From Bog-756 sp963839925 (lineage in GTDB: Bacteria > Actinomycetota > Acidimicrobiia > Acidimicrobiales > RAAP-2), in assembly GCA_963839925.1 (NCBI GenBank), contig CAWIWV010000001.1, forward strand, positions 1,054,001 to 1,118,000: 64,000 nucleotides of DNA. Direction: 5' to 3'. The position numbers and the translations under genes are program-made. Positions within the stretch are counted from its first letter, which is position 1. Each line of letters begins with the position of its first letter. Below are positions 8,634 to 18,506 of this stretch, piece after piece. The notes under the pieces are model-generated. The model had not been told where the DNA came from and did no database searches. It saw only the letters and a program-made list of their open reading frames with translations.

Positions 8634-9701
8634 TCATAACAGGTTCGGAAGGAGTCGGGCGAATTGATCGGCAACAAACATCCAGACGAGCAGCACCGGC
8701 GCGGTGAAGATGATCCACGCCTGGGCATGTCCCCGCCGACGCCACGTCCAGACACCGCCAACAACGAGTGCGCCGAGCGCGAGTGCCCACAGGGCGAGGG
8801 CCCACAGGGTGCCGGTGTCGAGCCCGAGTGGTTGCTCCGCGGCGGGGACCGTCTTCACCGCCGGCCGTTGGGCGGCGAGGGGGGTTCCGACCTTGTCGGC
8901 GTCCACCCAGATCGCTCCTGATGGCGCGTACCGTGTGCCCGAGGCCGTCCCGAGCGTGAGGCGCGACTTCCCTGGGCCCACGGGCAGGACCTTGGCACCC
9001 GCCCGGTGGATGTCGACGACGTGAAAGGTCGAGGTGCCCACCTGGGTGACCACGGTAATGGTCGCCCCCTTGCGGAGATCGGAGATCCGGCCGAAGGGGC
9101 CGCCATACGCACCGTTCCGGCCCAGGATGATGCTGTCACCGGTGCCGCCAGGGAACACCGTCGAGCGCAGATGACCGGGTCCGTCGGCAAGCACCGAGCC
9201 GGTGGTGCCTTCGAGCACGACTTGGCTGACCCCGATCGAGGGAATGGTGATCTGGGCCATGGGTTGGCCGATCGGCAAGGTCTTGTGCGCGGACACCTTC
9301 GGTCCGAGCGGTGCGGTGCCGAGTGCCAACTCGGTGCGGAACCGGTTGTAGAGGTTCACTTGAGCCGAGCGGTGCTCGAGTCCACTGACATAGGCGAGCT
9401 GCACGACCATCCCGATTGACAGAAGCGCCACGACGACGAGCGTGGCGAGTACTGCTCGAGTTGCCTTGTTGGGCTTCGTCTCAGGCCGCGGCTCCGGGGT
9501 ACTGGCGTCCGGCTCGTCCGTCGGAGCGTTCGTCGCAGGTTCTTCGGATCCGTTCTGTGCCCGCACGCTTGGGTGCCCCTGGTCCGCGAGCCCTCCGTGT
9601 CCGTTTCCGTCGGTCTCGTCGGGCGCGAGGGTCACCGGCTCGGTGATCGGAACGACATGAAGGACCGGTTCGGATTCGAGGGGTGGATGCATGGAGGTCA
9701 T
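8634..9701 (-). CDS. Sortase-fold membrane protein lacking catalytic His and Cys (pseudosortase)
   Basis: 355 residues. A proline- and acid-rich cytoplasmic tail (1-78) is followed by a membrane helix at ~80-104. A class-E-like sortase domain spans ~145-270, and two C-terminal membrane helices lie at ~298-318 and ~328-345. The domain aligns well with SrtE landmarks (GPGHLRSTVFPGGTGDSI, then PFGRISDLRKG, then SRLTL). However, the catalytic histidine of the usual GH is Arg195 (ILGRNGAYGG), and the usual TLxTC cysteine is Ala253 (TLGTASG). Transpeptidase chemistry therefore looks lost. ATG at 9701 overlaps the stop of the upstream gene. A scaffolding or protein-binding role in the membrane is possible. 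Confidence 0.72.
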   Translation of the reverse strand: MTSMHPPLESEPVLHVVPITEPVTLAPDETDGNGHGGLADQGHPSVRAQNGSEEPATNAPTDEPDASTPEPRPETKPNKATRAVLATLVVVALLSIGMVVQLAYVSGLEHRSAQVNLYNRFRTELALGTAPLGPKVSAHKTLPIGQPMAQITIPSIGVSQVVLEGTTGSVLADGPGHLRSTVFPGGTGDSIILGRNGAYGGPFGRISDLRKGATITVVTQVGTSTFHVVDIHRAGAKVLPVGPGKSRLTLGTASGTRYAPSGAIWVDADKVGTPLAAQRPAVKTVPAAEQPLGLDTGTLWALALWALALGALVVGGVWTWRRRGHAQAWIIFTAPVLLVWMFVADQFARLLPNLL

Positions 9702-10684
9702 GAGGCAGACCGTTGGGTCGTCGACACGCTGCCCAACCTCCATTTTCGCCTGAGTCCGAGCGCGATGCACGCGGCCAGCACCAGGGTCCCAACCACGGTG
9801 ACTGCCAGCGGGAAGCCGGCAACTCCGGACGAGCCGGGTGCGCTGCTCGTGGCGGGTTCTTCTGTGGCCCCTCCGGTCTTTGCTGCGGGATGCTTGGCAG
9901 GAGCCGGGCTGTGGGTGTGGGCACTGGAGACAGCTGGCCCATGCTTTCTGGTCGCAGTAGCACGATCCGCGCCCGGACTCGTGTCACTACCGGCGACCGT
10001 GGAGGGATGAGATGCAGTGCTCGGGGATTGTCCGCCATGCACTGAGGTTGAGCCGGTGCCCGAGTGAACCCCCGGCGTCGCTTTCCAGGTCAGCCCGTTT
10101 GCGGCGTGGACGCCCCCTGAGAACGTGACCTGAGTGTTCCAGCTCGCCGCAAGGACACCGTGCGTGTTGGCGCAGGCGATCCCGGCTTCCCACACCCCGT
10201 GGTTGGCGCCGCCGACAAGTGAAGCGATCGGAATCCTTCCGCCGTCAGACGTCACCAGGGGACCCCATTCCAAGTCGTTGGGGATGCCGATGATCTGCCC
10301 GGTGTTCTCGGCAGTGTTGATCGCCCCGTAGTACTTGCCGTATTGGTCGACCAGGCCATACCCCTTCGAAGGGAAGTTGACGAAGCTCACCGCGGCGAGA
10401 TTGGTACCCGCCGGGACCAGATAGCTGTAGACGTGGTATCCGCTGTGAGCAGTGTCGCCTGGGCACGCGGCATTGGTCGGCAGGGCAACGGTGAACGGGG
10501 TGCCGGCCTTCCCGGAGGGAAGCACTGCTACAGCGGTGGCTCCCGGTGCCGCGATGGTGGCGGCTCCCACCGTCGCGGCTGAGGTAGCTGACGCAGGGGT
10601 CGTGAAGAGAAGGAGCAATCCGGCGGCGAGCAGGCCAAACGACCCGATGCGTCTGGACCGATACCTGATCCGGCTTGCGCTCAT
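9698..10684 (-). CDS. Secreted, C-terminally anchored protein with the 'GYHV' domain
   Basis: 328 residues. An N-terminal signal peptide (SFGLLAAGLLLLFTTPASA) is followed by a ~130-residue domain with CPGDTAHSGYHVYSYL, NTAENTGQIIGIP, ACANTHGV and SWNTQVTF. The same domain occurs in the proteins starting at 18417, 20123 and 24338. A Ser/Thr/Pro/His-rich linker leads to a C-terminal membrane helix (GVAGFPLAVTVVGTLVLAACIALGL, split at the ends) and a basic tail. There is no LPXTG motif. I do not recognise the domain family. Start and upstream stop overlap as TGATG, so translation is coupled to the large binding protein; a GTG one codon earlier is also possible. Confidence 0.78.
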   Translation of the reverse strand: MSASRIRYRSRRIGSFGLLAAGLLLLFTTPASATSAATVGAATIAAPGATAVAVLPSGKAGTPFTVALPTNAACPGDTAHSGYHVYSYLVPAGTNLAAVSFVNFPSKGYGLVDQYGKYYGAINTAENTGQIIGIPNDLEWGPLVTSDGGRIPIASLVGGANHGVWEAGIACANTHGVLAASWNTQVTFSGGVHAANGLTWKATPGVHSGTGSTSVHGGQSPSTASHPSTVAGSDTSPGADRATATRKHGPAVSSAHTHSPAPAKHPAAKTGGATEEPATSSAPGSSGVAGFPLAVTVVGTLVLAACIALGLRRKWRLGSVSTTQRSAS

Positions 10685-13526
10685 CACGCCGAGCCTTCTC
10701 CGGACTCACTGGGTTCCGCCGCGACTGCGGTTTCAGCAGAGATCGACGCCAGCTTCCTGCGGCGGAGCAGGTTCATCAACCCCGCTCCGATTGCTGCGCA
10801 GATGCCGAGCAACAGGAGGAGGGGGAGTGTCCAACGTATCGCTCCGACATCCAAGGCCTCGGTCGTAATGGCACGCAACGCCTTCTGACTGAGCGTCGAC
10901 TGAGCCTCGGATTTCGATTGACCTGAGTTGGGTCCCTGCGAGTTCGACCTCGCGGGACCCTCATTGCTCGACCCCGAATCTGTCGATCCTCCAGAAGGAG
11001 AGATCGGGCTCAATGATGTGCCCGACACCGAAGAATCGGAGGATCCCGAGGCCTGACCGGATTTGGAGCCCGGACCCGTCCCGTTTTCAACGATTGGTTT
11101 TCCGCCGCCGTGCTTCTTGGACGAACCCGACGTGGTGCTACCCGAGAGGGTGTCGGCTGCGGCCAAGGTCTCCGACTTCAACGCGGCAGGAAGCGGGACG
11201 TAGCCGTTGGGCAGATCACCGATCTCGGTGCCGCTCACCTGGCCGGCGTTGGCGGCATAGCGAAGGAAGGCGGCATAGCTCTTCTTGGCGGAGGCATTGA
11301 GGGTCTTCGGCGAGGTGGCCGCGTAGGTGAGCATGGTTAGCGGATAGGCGCCGCCACTGGTGGTCGAAGGATCACCCTGCAAGACGCCGGACACCTGCGT
11401 CGACTTCATCGCCTTTTCGCCGGCAAGCAGGCTCTGGGTATCCGGCGCCACGAACGTCCGGTCCGGCCCGTCGTCTCCCGCCGCACTCAGGCTTGCGTCC
11501 TGGAGTCCGTACTGAGCGGCCGAAGGGGAAGTGGTCACCGTCATGATCAGGTCGTTGCCTGTCTCTTGAGGACCGTTGGCGCCCCAGGCCTCAGCGGGGA
11601 GGTCGGCCGGGTTGAAGGTGGTCTTTGCCTGATCATTGGCGACCCCGGCGTCAGCAGCAGCGGCGGACATATTTGAAACGTAAGGAGACCAATCGAGCAT
11701 GCCGAGAGGACGGGCCGGGGCGGCCGGCGGACCGTAGACACTCTGGCCGGTGTCCCAGAGGTACGGGTCGCTCTTCGGAAACGACTCCGGCGTCGGCGAC
11801 CCGAATGCGGCACCAGACGGGTTGGTCTTCAGATTGGCGCTGTAGTACGGGTTCACGTTGGTCCCCGAATCGCCTGGATCCGGTGTTCCATCGAGCCAGG
11901 CTCGCGCCTCGGGGTCGGAGAGCACCCACTTCCAGAGGGCGACGGTTGCGTCCGAGCTCCCTTCTTCGACCAGCAAGGTCCCCGCGTCGGTCAGGTAGCT
12001 GGTGCTGAGATCCGCGAACTCTGGGTTGTACTCGAGGAAGTTCGGATCGGTAAAGACGCTGAGTGGGTTCTGTTTCACCCAGTCATATGCAGGAGAGGTG
12101 TTGTACCTGACGCCTGGGAGTTGATCGCGGTAGGACTCGGTGAGCAATCGGGCCACCAGCAGGGGAGTGAGGTAGATGTGTTGGACCCGATTTCCACCGA
12201 GGGCGAGCTCTTGTGCGATCGGATTCCCGTCCTCGTCGGTAGCGGGAGCCCTGTCGATGTTGAAACCGACAACCACCCCGGACAGGGTGAGGGGCGCGTA
12301 CACCACTTCGTCGGACTGTTTCAGTTCAGAAGGGTCGATCGGGTCGGAGAACACTGACATGCCGGCAGAGCCGAAGCTGGGGTTGGTCAGGTTCTTGCGC
12401 GCCGCGTCGTCTTCGTTCTGGATGTACTCGAAGGGGGGAGCTTGGGCACGTTGCACAGAGCCGGCTGCCAGCTGGCCAGCGCGGGCGACGCGAGCTCGCC
12501 CCCGATGATCTGCTCTGCGGTTGCATTGATCGGGCAATTGGTGCCGACTGGGTTGAATGTCAACGGGATGGTGATCCGGTTCTGCCATGCCTGGGGATTG
12601 AGCGGGGAGGTGACCACCGCCCCGTTTCCGTTCACGTTGGCGGGGTTCTCAGCCGTCGAGGTGCTCCTCGGAACCACAACCAGCCAGCATTTGGGGATTG
12701 CGGTCCCCTTCTTCACCGGCTCGATGCGCTGCCCGCAGCCCAGCCCGGGCGCGGTCAGGCCGTTGTCGACCTGGAAGAGTTGCGCGCCTGTTCCGTCGGC
12801 ATAGGTGCGGGCAAAATCGATCTCGTTTGTCGTGTTGAAACTGAAGTAGGGATCGAGCCAGAAAGGTTGCGGCTTCAACTGGTTACTGTCCCAGTCGTAG
12901 TCGGCCTGCTGATCGACGACGGTCCCGTCCACCGCGTCGAATGGCCGGACGACGAAGCCATCGGTCGAGTCGAGGTAGGTGCCTGAGGTGTGCTCGAGTG
13001 CGGCGTAGCTGTCCCAACCTTTTTGACTCAGGATGCGCGAGTACTCGAACCCTGGGTTGGTGCCGATCGGATAGGAGCTGGTCGGATTGCTGCTCTCCCC
13101 GCCGAACTCGCACTGCGAGGGGTCGGGCGTGGCTCCGTTTGCGCTCCAGCACTCGAAGATCTGGAGATAGTCACCATTGAAAATCGTGTTGAAGCTGCCA
13201 TCCTGCTGGCTGGTGTAGGTGGGCGCGGCCCCCGTCCAGGTCACCGATACCGCCTGGTTGATCAGGTTGGTGGTCTGGTTGACGGTTACTTTCAGCCCGG
13301 AGAACTGCCCTTTCCCGGACACCGTGACCTGCGAAGAGGAGGCAGGAAGGCCGGTAACAGTTCCCTGGCACCCGGCGACCGGGTCAGTCTGTGAGCACCC
13401 GTTGACGGTGGCGGCGGGAGTCGCGGCGTCTCCGCGGGTCACGGGAACGATCACCGCGAGTGCCACGACGCCGAGCAGCGGAAGTGCAAGAAACCGGCGC
13501 CTCAGGGGGTGTGTGGGTCGACTCAC
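10684..13526 (-). pseudogene. Large secreted PstS-like binding protein with C-terminal anchor, frameshifted as sequenced
   Basis: About 947 residues if one frameshift is repaired. The first part starts at GTG 13526 (AGAGG upstream; GTGA overlap with the previous gene). It has a signal peptide (FLALPLLGVVALAVIVPVT) and reads to ...CNVPKLP. A run of six C (plus-strand G6 at 12433-12438) then breaks the frame, and ...PPFEYIQNEDDAARKN continues in another frame to 10684. One extra C restores it. The middle resembles periplasmic phosphate-binding folds (VYAPLTLSGVVVGFNID, then HIYLTPLLVARLL). The C-terminus has a Ser/Gly linker, a membrane helix (WTLPLLLLLGICAAIGAGLM) and a basic tail. It probably sits on the outer face of the membrane beside the PstCA permease. 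The lesion looks like a homopolymer error. Confidence 0.72.
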
Positions 13527-15355
13527 TGCACTGACCTCTTTCGTCTTCTGGACAGCAGACCACCGGGTACGAGGATGACTGCGATCAGGACGAGCGCGAC
13601 CAGCAGGATCAACGTCTGTTCGATCGACCACCCGGTCGTGACCGCGAGACTTTGTGTATTGGCGGTCGGATCGGTTCCCGCCAGCTGGCCTTGCTCGGTG
13701 GTTGCCGTCACGCTGTCGCAGTAAGCCTGGTCATGGGGGTGCTGACTCAAACAGCTACGGACAGCCGCCGCTCTGGCCGCGGCGCTCAAGGTGCTCCCGC
13801 CCCGCGTCCCAGCGCTGCCCCCGGCGGAGCCACCCCCACTGGAGCCTCCTCCGAGCCCACCTCCACTGGACGCACCTCCACCAGAACTCGGCCCTCCGGT
13901 GGTGCCATTTCCGCTCGAGCCGCCCTGAGGTGCCGTCGCACCCTGGGAGCCATTGGATCCGGGTTTGCCGGTGTCGGGAGTGCCGGTCTTCGCGCCACCC
14001 GTCGCGTAGGTGCACTGGGTCGGACCCTGCTTATCGCACGATGGCGGGTAGGGCGCGGTTTGGGCCAGAAGGTTGAGGTTGACGTTTCCGTCACTGCTCA
14101 GTGTCGGATTGTTGCAGCTTTGGATGTTGATGTTCTGGCGGACCGCCCCGGGGATCTTGGTGATCTGGTTGAACGCGGCTTCGACCAGGTTGCCGGGCAT
14201 GGGCGAGTAGCCGAGCGCGGCCGACTGTTGTTGCCCCTGACACATTGCGAAGTAGGAGAAGGCCGCGAGTGTGGTCCCTTCAGCCTTGTTGAACTGGCCT
14301 TGGACCTTGGTGGGCAAGATGAGATAGCTGTATGAGGAGAGTGGGTAGGTACGCGGGTCGGGGTCGGTGTAGACGCCGGAGAGATCCTCGGTGAGATACT
14401 TCGCAGGATCGTTGACATCGGTGGTGTCCACCTTTGCCGCCAACAGGGAGACGGCGACGTTTTGCGCACTCGGCTGGGTGTAGTACCCGGCGGAGTTGAG
14501 CATCTGAACCACCGGAAAACCATCGTTCAGCGCGTAGGAGTACTCGACGTAGCCGATCGATCCGTCGGCATAGCCTTGCGAGACGTAACCGGCCACGCCG
14601 AGGTCCCCCGGCTGGGCGACCATCGATGAGCCGGTGGCCGTCGGATAGAACGAAGTAGCTCCACAGGAGGGTGCTCGACCCGTTGCAGAGCAGTAGGAGT
14701 TCCAGATCGAGGGGTATTGACTGATCATCCATTCGGAGAGTTCATAGCTCGATCCTGCTCCGTCGGAGCGCACCACTGGGACGATGGCCTGGTTGGGGAG
14801 CTTGAGGGCCGGATTGTCGGCGGCCAGCGCGGGATTGTCCCAGTTGGTGATCTGCCCGGTGAAGATCTTCGCGATGTTCTGACCGGAGAGACGAAGATCG
14901 GTGACCTGCTGGCCGTTGATCTTGAGGTTGTACATGAACACGGTGCCGCCGGCGGTGATCGGCATGTAGGCGTAACTGCCGGGCGTCGGGTTCTCCGGAG
15001 TGGAGAAGCCGTCGTGGGGATCGGTCTGGAACGGGATGTCGGTGGCGGCGAAGTCGGTCTGTCCGCTGATGAAGGCTTGCCGCCCGGCAGTCGAACCGTT
15101 TGCGATGTACTGGACTCGCATGCCGTCCGCCTGGACGTCGGAGATCCACTGGTCGAGCGCATTGGCCGACCACGACGAACCCTCACCGTAGACGGGGACG
15201 TAGGCGGCCGCGCCGGCGGGCGCGCTCGCAGCCAGAATCATGCTGACGGTGGCCACAATTGCCACCACCAGTGCCGCGGTGACTCGGTGCCGGGCTCCCG
15301 GATGCCGTGTCATGAGACCTGGATGCGGGTTCGGTGCGCGACGCGCTTGCATCAT
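13523..15355 (-). CDS. PstS-like phosphate-type substrate-binding protein, membrane-anchored
   Basis: 610 residues. A signal peptide (AALVVAIVATVSMILAASAP) is followed by a PstS-type binding domain to about residue 430. Ligand-loop equivalents are visible: GEGSSW near the mature N-terminus, NGSTAGRQAF...FAATD, and SDGAGSSYELSEW (compare SDGSGTT in PstS). After that come a long Gly/Ser linker, a C-terminal hydrophobic helix (TLILLVALVLIAVILVPGGLL) and an RRRKR tail. Ordinary PstS is a ~350-residue lipoprotein; this one is anchored at its C-terminus instead. Its ATG overlaps the pstA stop (TGATG), so it is part of the transporter operon. Phosphate as the ligand is inferred from the neighbours. 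Confidence 0.82.
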   Translation of the reverse strand: MMQARRAPNPHPGLMTRHPGARHRVTAALVVAIVATVSMILAASAPAGAAAYVPVYGEGSSWSANALDQWISDVQADGMRVQYIANGSTAGRQAFISGQTDFAATDIPFQTDPHDGFSTPENPTPGSYAYMPITAGGTVFMYNLKINGQQVTDLRLSGQNIAKIFTGQITNWDNPALAADNPALKLPNQAIVPVVRSDGAGSSYELSEWMISQYPSIWNSYCSATGRAPSCGATSFYPTATGSSMVAQPGDLGVAGYVSQGYADGSIGYVEYSYALNDGFPVVQMLNSAGYYTQPSAQNVAVSLLAAKVDTTDVNDPAKYLTEDLSGVYTDPDPRTYPLSSYSYLILPTKVQGQFNKAEGTTLAAFSYFAMCQGQQQSAALGYSPMPGNLVEAAFNQITKIPGAVRQNINIQSCNNPTLSSDGNVNLNLLAQTAPYPPSCDKQGPTQCTYATGGAKTGTPDTGKPGSNGSQGATAPQGGSSGNGTTGGPSSGGGASSGGGLGGGSSGGGSAGGSAGTRGGSTLSAAARAAAVRSCLSQHPHDQAYCDSVTATTEQGQLAGTDPTANTQSLAVTTGWSIEQTLILLVALVLIAVILVPGGLLSRRRKRSVQ

Positions 15356-16584
15356 CAGCTGCTCCCCATCGTTGCGAGGTCAGAATCTGTTCCATTCAGT
15401 TGTGTGTGCCGGTGCCTCTCGTCGAACCTTGTGAGGTCACGGGCCGAACCCGACTCCACCCGACGCCGTGCGCGGGTCGAAAGGTGACCCGGGCCCCACC
15501 CACCGATCTTGCGGGCGATCGCGAACAGCACCAAGACGACGAGGAGGAGGAAGGATGCGCTCCCGAACGCTCGGGCGGTATAGGCGGGAACCCCGGCCTT
15601 GACCAACTCCAGCGACAGCAGAGGCAGAGAGACCTGTGGTCCATTCAAAGGGTTGGCGTTGATGTAGGTCGTGTACCCGGCGGTGAGCAGCACCGGTGCC
15701 GCCTCACCGATCGCCCGGGCGATCCCGAGGATGACCGCGGTGGCAAGTCCCGAGCGCGCCGTCGGCAGCACGACCTGCATCTCACTCCTCCATCCCGGCG
15801 AGCCCAGCGCGGCTGCCGCTTCACGGAGATTGTTGGGCACCAGCCGAAGCGAGAGATCAGCGGCTCGGATGATGTAGGGGAGCATCATCACGCTGAGTGC
15901 GAGAGCGGCTGCCAAACCCGATTGGCCGAATCCGAAGCTGAGGATCCACGCGGCGTAGATGAACAACCCTGCCAAGATGGCGGGCAGCGCGGTCATCGCC
16001 TCGACGACGGTCCGGAACAGCCGTGCCGGCCGGGTGCGGGTCAGGTCGAGGTAGACGGCGGCAACCAGGCCGATCGGAACGGTGAGGACCGTCGCAATAA
16101 CGACTTGTTCGACGGTGCCCACCAGCGCATGGCCCATCCCTCCGACCGTCAAAGGCTGGAGAGGTCCTGCTTTCGACATGTCCTGCGTGTAGAAGTTGAG
16201 GTGGCGGAGGGCAGCCCATCCGCGGGCGATGGTGTAGACGACGACGACGCCCAGGGCTCCGAGCGCCACCACCGCACAGGTCGCCATCAGCACGGTCATC
16301 ACCGCGTCGCGCACGACAGGACCATCATCCGCGAGTGAGACCAGCACGGCGTAAATGACGACAAAGGCCAGATAGCTGACAACGACCAAGCCAAGGGGTC
16401 CTGACACCGCGGTGAGTTGCTGCAAGAGAAGCGCAATTGCGACACCAGCGGCAGCTGCTCCGAGCAGATTGAAGACCGTGCCGAACCCAAGTCCTCCGAG
16501 CTTGCGACGCCGTTGGGGTGGAAGCTCCGTCCCTCGCTCGGGCAAGGTGGTGGTTGTGGTGGGGGGGTAGTCGAGGATGGTCAT
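15355..16584 (-). CDS. pstA: Phosphate-type ABC transporter permease PstA
   Basis: 409-residue membrane permease. Several helices in the first 130 residues precede the BPD transmembrane domain. The coupling EAA-like loop lies in LREAAAALGSPGW, and GLATAVILGIARAIGEAAPVLLTAG is the typical PstA C-terminal region. It forms the import channel with PstC. ATG at 16584 lies one base beyond the pstC stop. The N-terminal extension (a low-complexity Pro/Thr stretch and three extra helices) is longer than in E. coli PstA (~296 residues). Confidence 0.9.
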   Translation of the reverse strand: MTILDYPPTTTTTLPERGTELPPQRRRKLGGLGFGTVFNLLGAAAAGVAIALLLQQLTAVSGPLGLVVVSYLAFVVIYAVLVSLADDGPVVRDAVMTVLMATCAVVALGALGVVVVYTIARGWAALRHLNFYTQDMSKAGPLQPLTVGGMGHALVGTVEQVVIATVLTVPIGLVAAVYLDLTRTRPARLFRTVVEAMTALPAILAGLFIYAAWILSFGFGQSGLAAALALSVMMLPYIIRAADLSLRLVPNNLREAAAALGSPGWRSEMQVVLPTARSGLATAVILGIARAIGEAAPVLLTAGYTTYINANPLNGPQVSLPLLSLELVKAGVPAYTARAFGSASFLLLVVLVLFAIARKIGGWGPGHLSTRARRRVESGSARDLTRFDERHRHTQLNGTDSDLATMGSS

Positions 16585-16585
16585 C

Positions 16586-17608
16586 TCAGTCGTCGCTCTC
16601 TGCACCCGACCGCGACCGAGCAACGATCGCCGAGGCGGTGAAGTTGATGACCAGGGTCAGAGCGAAGAGTGCAAGACCGGCGGCCATGAGGGCCGAGATT
16701 CCGAAGGCGGGGTAGTCCTCGTAGAGGTTCGCGATGAGGGCCGAAATCGAGCTGCCGCCAGTCTCCAGAATGTGGATATTGGCGCTGTAGACCGGCGAGA
16801 TGATGAGAATGACGACGAGGGTCTCACCAAGAGCGCGTCCGAGTCCGAGCATCGTTCCGCCGATGATCCCTCCTCTGCCGAAGGGAAGAACCACCGATCG
16901 GATCATTCCCCATCGAGTTGCTCCGAGCGCATAGGCGCCTTCGCGCTCTCCGAGTGGCGCCTGGGAGAAGGACTCTCGCATGATCGACGTGAGGATCGGG
17001 ATGACCATCAGTGAGACAGCGATCCCGACGACGAACATCGATGCGGTGAACTCGTGGCCGAGGTCGGTGGGATTGGTGGCACCAGAGTTGGAGACGTGGA
17101 AGATGGGGATCCAGCCCAGCCAGACCGAAAGCCAACGCGCAAGGCCGATCGTGCGCCCCTGCAGGAAGTAGAGCGCCCAGAGGGCGTAGACCACGCTCGG
17201 CACGGCCGCCATGAGGTCCACCAGTGAGACCAGGGTGCGCCGGATCCTCTGGGGGGCGATCTCGGAGATGTACAACGCCATCCCGAGCGAGATGGGGACC
17301 GAGATGACCACCCCGACCAGTGCGATCAGGATGGTGTTGGCCATGATGCCGGCGATTCCGAAGTGGTGGGCGAACGGCTCCCAGGCGTTGGTTGTGAGGA
17401 AGGAAAACTTGGCAACTCGCAGGGCGGAGGAGGCCTGGATGGTGAGGAAGAGTCCGATCCCGGTGAACACCAGGAGGACGACGAGAGCACTGGTCCGATG
17501 GACCCCTCGGAACAGTCGATCTCCCGCCTCGGGTACCACGTGTGTACTGCGCCTCGCTCGTTCGTCGAGTCCCCGTTCGTCGGCGTCCGGAGCCATGGTC
17601 GTGACCAT
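16586..17608 (-). CDS. pstC: Phosphate-type ABC transporter permease PstC
   Basis: 340-residue inner-membrane permease with the expected six or so helices. The segment ILIALVGVVISVPISLG opens the permease domain. The EAA-loop equivalent is EGAYALGATRW, followed by GLGRALGETLVVILI, the PstC signature region. It pairs with PstA and is energised by PstB. The ATG lies 5 bases beyond the stop of the upstream secreted-protein gene and 1 base before pstA, showing tight operon organisation. Confidence 0.92.
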   Translation of the reverse strand: MVTTMAPDADERGLDERARRSTHVVPEAGDRLFRGVHRTSALVVLLVFTGIGLFLTIQASSALRVAKFSFLTTNAWEPFAHHFGIAGIMANTILIALVGVVISVPISLGMALYISEIAPQRIRRTLVSLVDLMAAVPSVVYALWALYFLQGRTIGLARWLSVWLGWIPIFHVSNSGATNPTDLGHEFTASMFVVGIAVSLMVIPILTSIMRESFSQAPLGEREGAYALGATRWGMIRSVVLPFGRGGIIGGTMLGLGRALGETLVVILIISPVYSANIHILETGGSSISALIANLYEDYPAFGISALMAAGLALFALTLVINFTASAIVARSRSGAESDD

Positions 17609-17613
17609 CCGGG

Positions 17614-18417
17614 CTAGCCCACCGTTTCCGACGGTTGATCGATGTGAGGCTCGGCTTGATCGGTCGCCGGTCCACTCGGATCCGGTTCAATCGGATCACT
17701 CGACCTGCTCGACGAGCTTTCGTCCGACGACTTGCTCCTCCGGCTGAGGAAGACGGCCAAGGTGGCGAGGCCAATCGACAGGACGATCAGCACGACCCCC
17801 AACCAAAGCCACTTGTGTGAGGATCCCAGGGACGGATCGCCGATTACCCGCCAAGTGAACCCTCGCGGGTCGGAGGAGCTGGCGGTGAAGACGATCTGGG
17901 AGTTCCAATAGTTGGTCACGACGCCGTGGGTGTTGGCGCAGGCGATGCCACCGTTCCACGTAGACGACTTCTCTCCGTTGGGGAAGAGATCCTTCGTGGT
18001 CAGCCGTGCCCAAGTGAACCTTAAGGGGATCCCGACTATCGCCCCGGTTCCCTCGGCGGTGTTGACGGCGCCGAAATAGCGGCCGTCGGCGATGAACCCG
18101 AATCCCGTGTGCGGGAATCCGGTCTTGAAGCTGATCGATCCGATCGGAACATCACTGCGGGCCAGGTAGCTGAAGACGTGGTAGCCCGTGTGAGCGGTAT
18201 CGCCGGGGCAACTTGCCGCGGACGGCAGCGCGATCCCGTAGACGGTCGAGGAACCACCCGATTCCAACGGGGTGAGTTCGCCAGGTCGAGTGATCGACTC
18301 GGTGGCTCCTACCGGAGCAGCCCCCGCCGACGCCGGGGCGACCAGGAGCGAGGCGAGCAGGAGGACTGGGAGTGCGGCGAGGATTCCTGCCCGCTGGATG
18401 GCTGGTCGATCGATCAT
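17614..18417 (-). CDS. Secreted, C-terminally anchored 'GYHV'-domain protein, first gene of the pst-like operon
   Basis: 267 residues. A signal peptide (AALPVLLLASLLVAPASAGA) is followed by the unrecognised ~130-residue domain shared with three other proteins here (CPGDTAHTGYHVFSYL, then NTAEGTGAIVGIP, then ACANTHGVVTNYWNSQ). A membrane helix (WLWLGVVLIVLSIGLATLAV) comes next, then a cytoplasmic Ser/Asp/Pro-rich tail. It precedes pstC by 5 bp. A TAGACT -10-like box ends 9 bases before the ATG and no ribosome site is visible, so the mRNA may be nearly leaderless. Function unknown; surface location is clear. Confidence 0.8.
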   Translation of the reverse strand: MIDRPAIQRAGILAALPVLLLASLLVAPASAGAAPVGATESITRPGELTPLESGGSSTVYGIALPSAASCPGDTAHTGYHVFSYLARSDVPIGSISFKTGFPHTGFGFIADGRYFGAVNTAEGTGAIVGIPLRFTWARLTTKDLFPNGEKSSTWNGGIACANTHGVVTNYWNSQIVFTASSSDPRGFTWRVIGDPSLGSSHKWLWLGVVLIVLSIGLATLAVFLSRRSKSSDESSSSRSSDPIEPDPSGPATDQAEPHIDQPSETVG

Positions 18418-18426
18418 AGTTGATAA

Positions 18427-18450
18427 AGTCTACGCATTTAGTATGGATTA
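18427..18450 (-). promoter_or_regulatory. Promoter-like element of the pst-like operon
   Basis: On the minus strand TAATCC (18450-18445) and TAGACT (18432-18427) precede the ATG at 18417. TAGACT fits the actinobacterial TANNNT -10 consensus at a spacing expected for a leaderless transcript. TAATCC also precedes the two binding-protein operons at 21501 and 25725. Confidence 0.4.
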
Positions 18451-18506
18451 GAAGTATAGCAATCCGGCCTGTTCGGTAGATAGCCGCAGGGGCCGGATCT
18501 CTGACC

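Noticed and set aside
8634..18417. LPXTG sorting signals on the surface proteins
   Set aside because: The C-termini have a membrane helix and basic tail but no LPXTG or LAXTG motif before it. They are better described as stop-transfer anchors.
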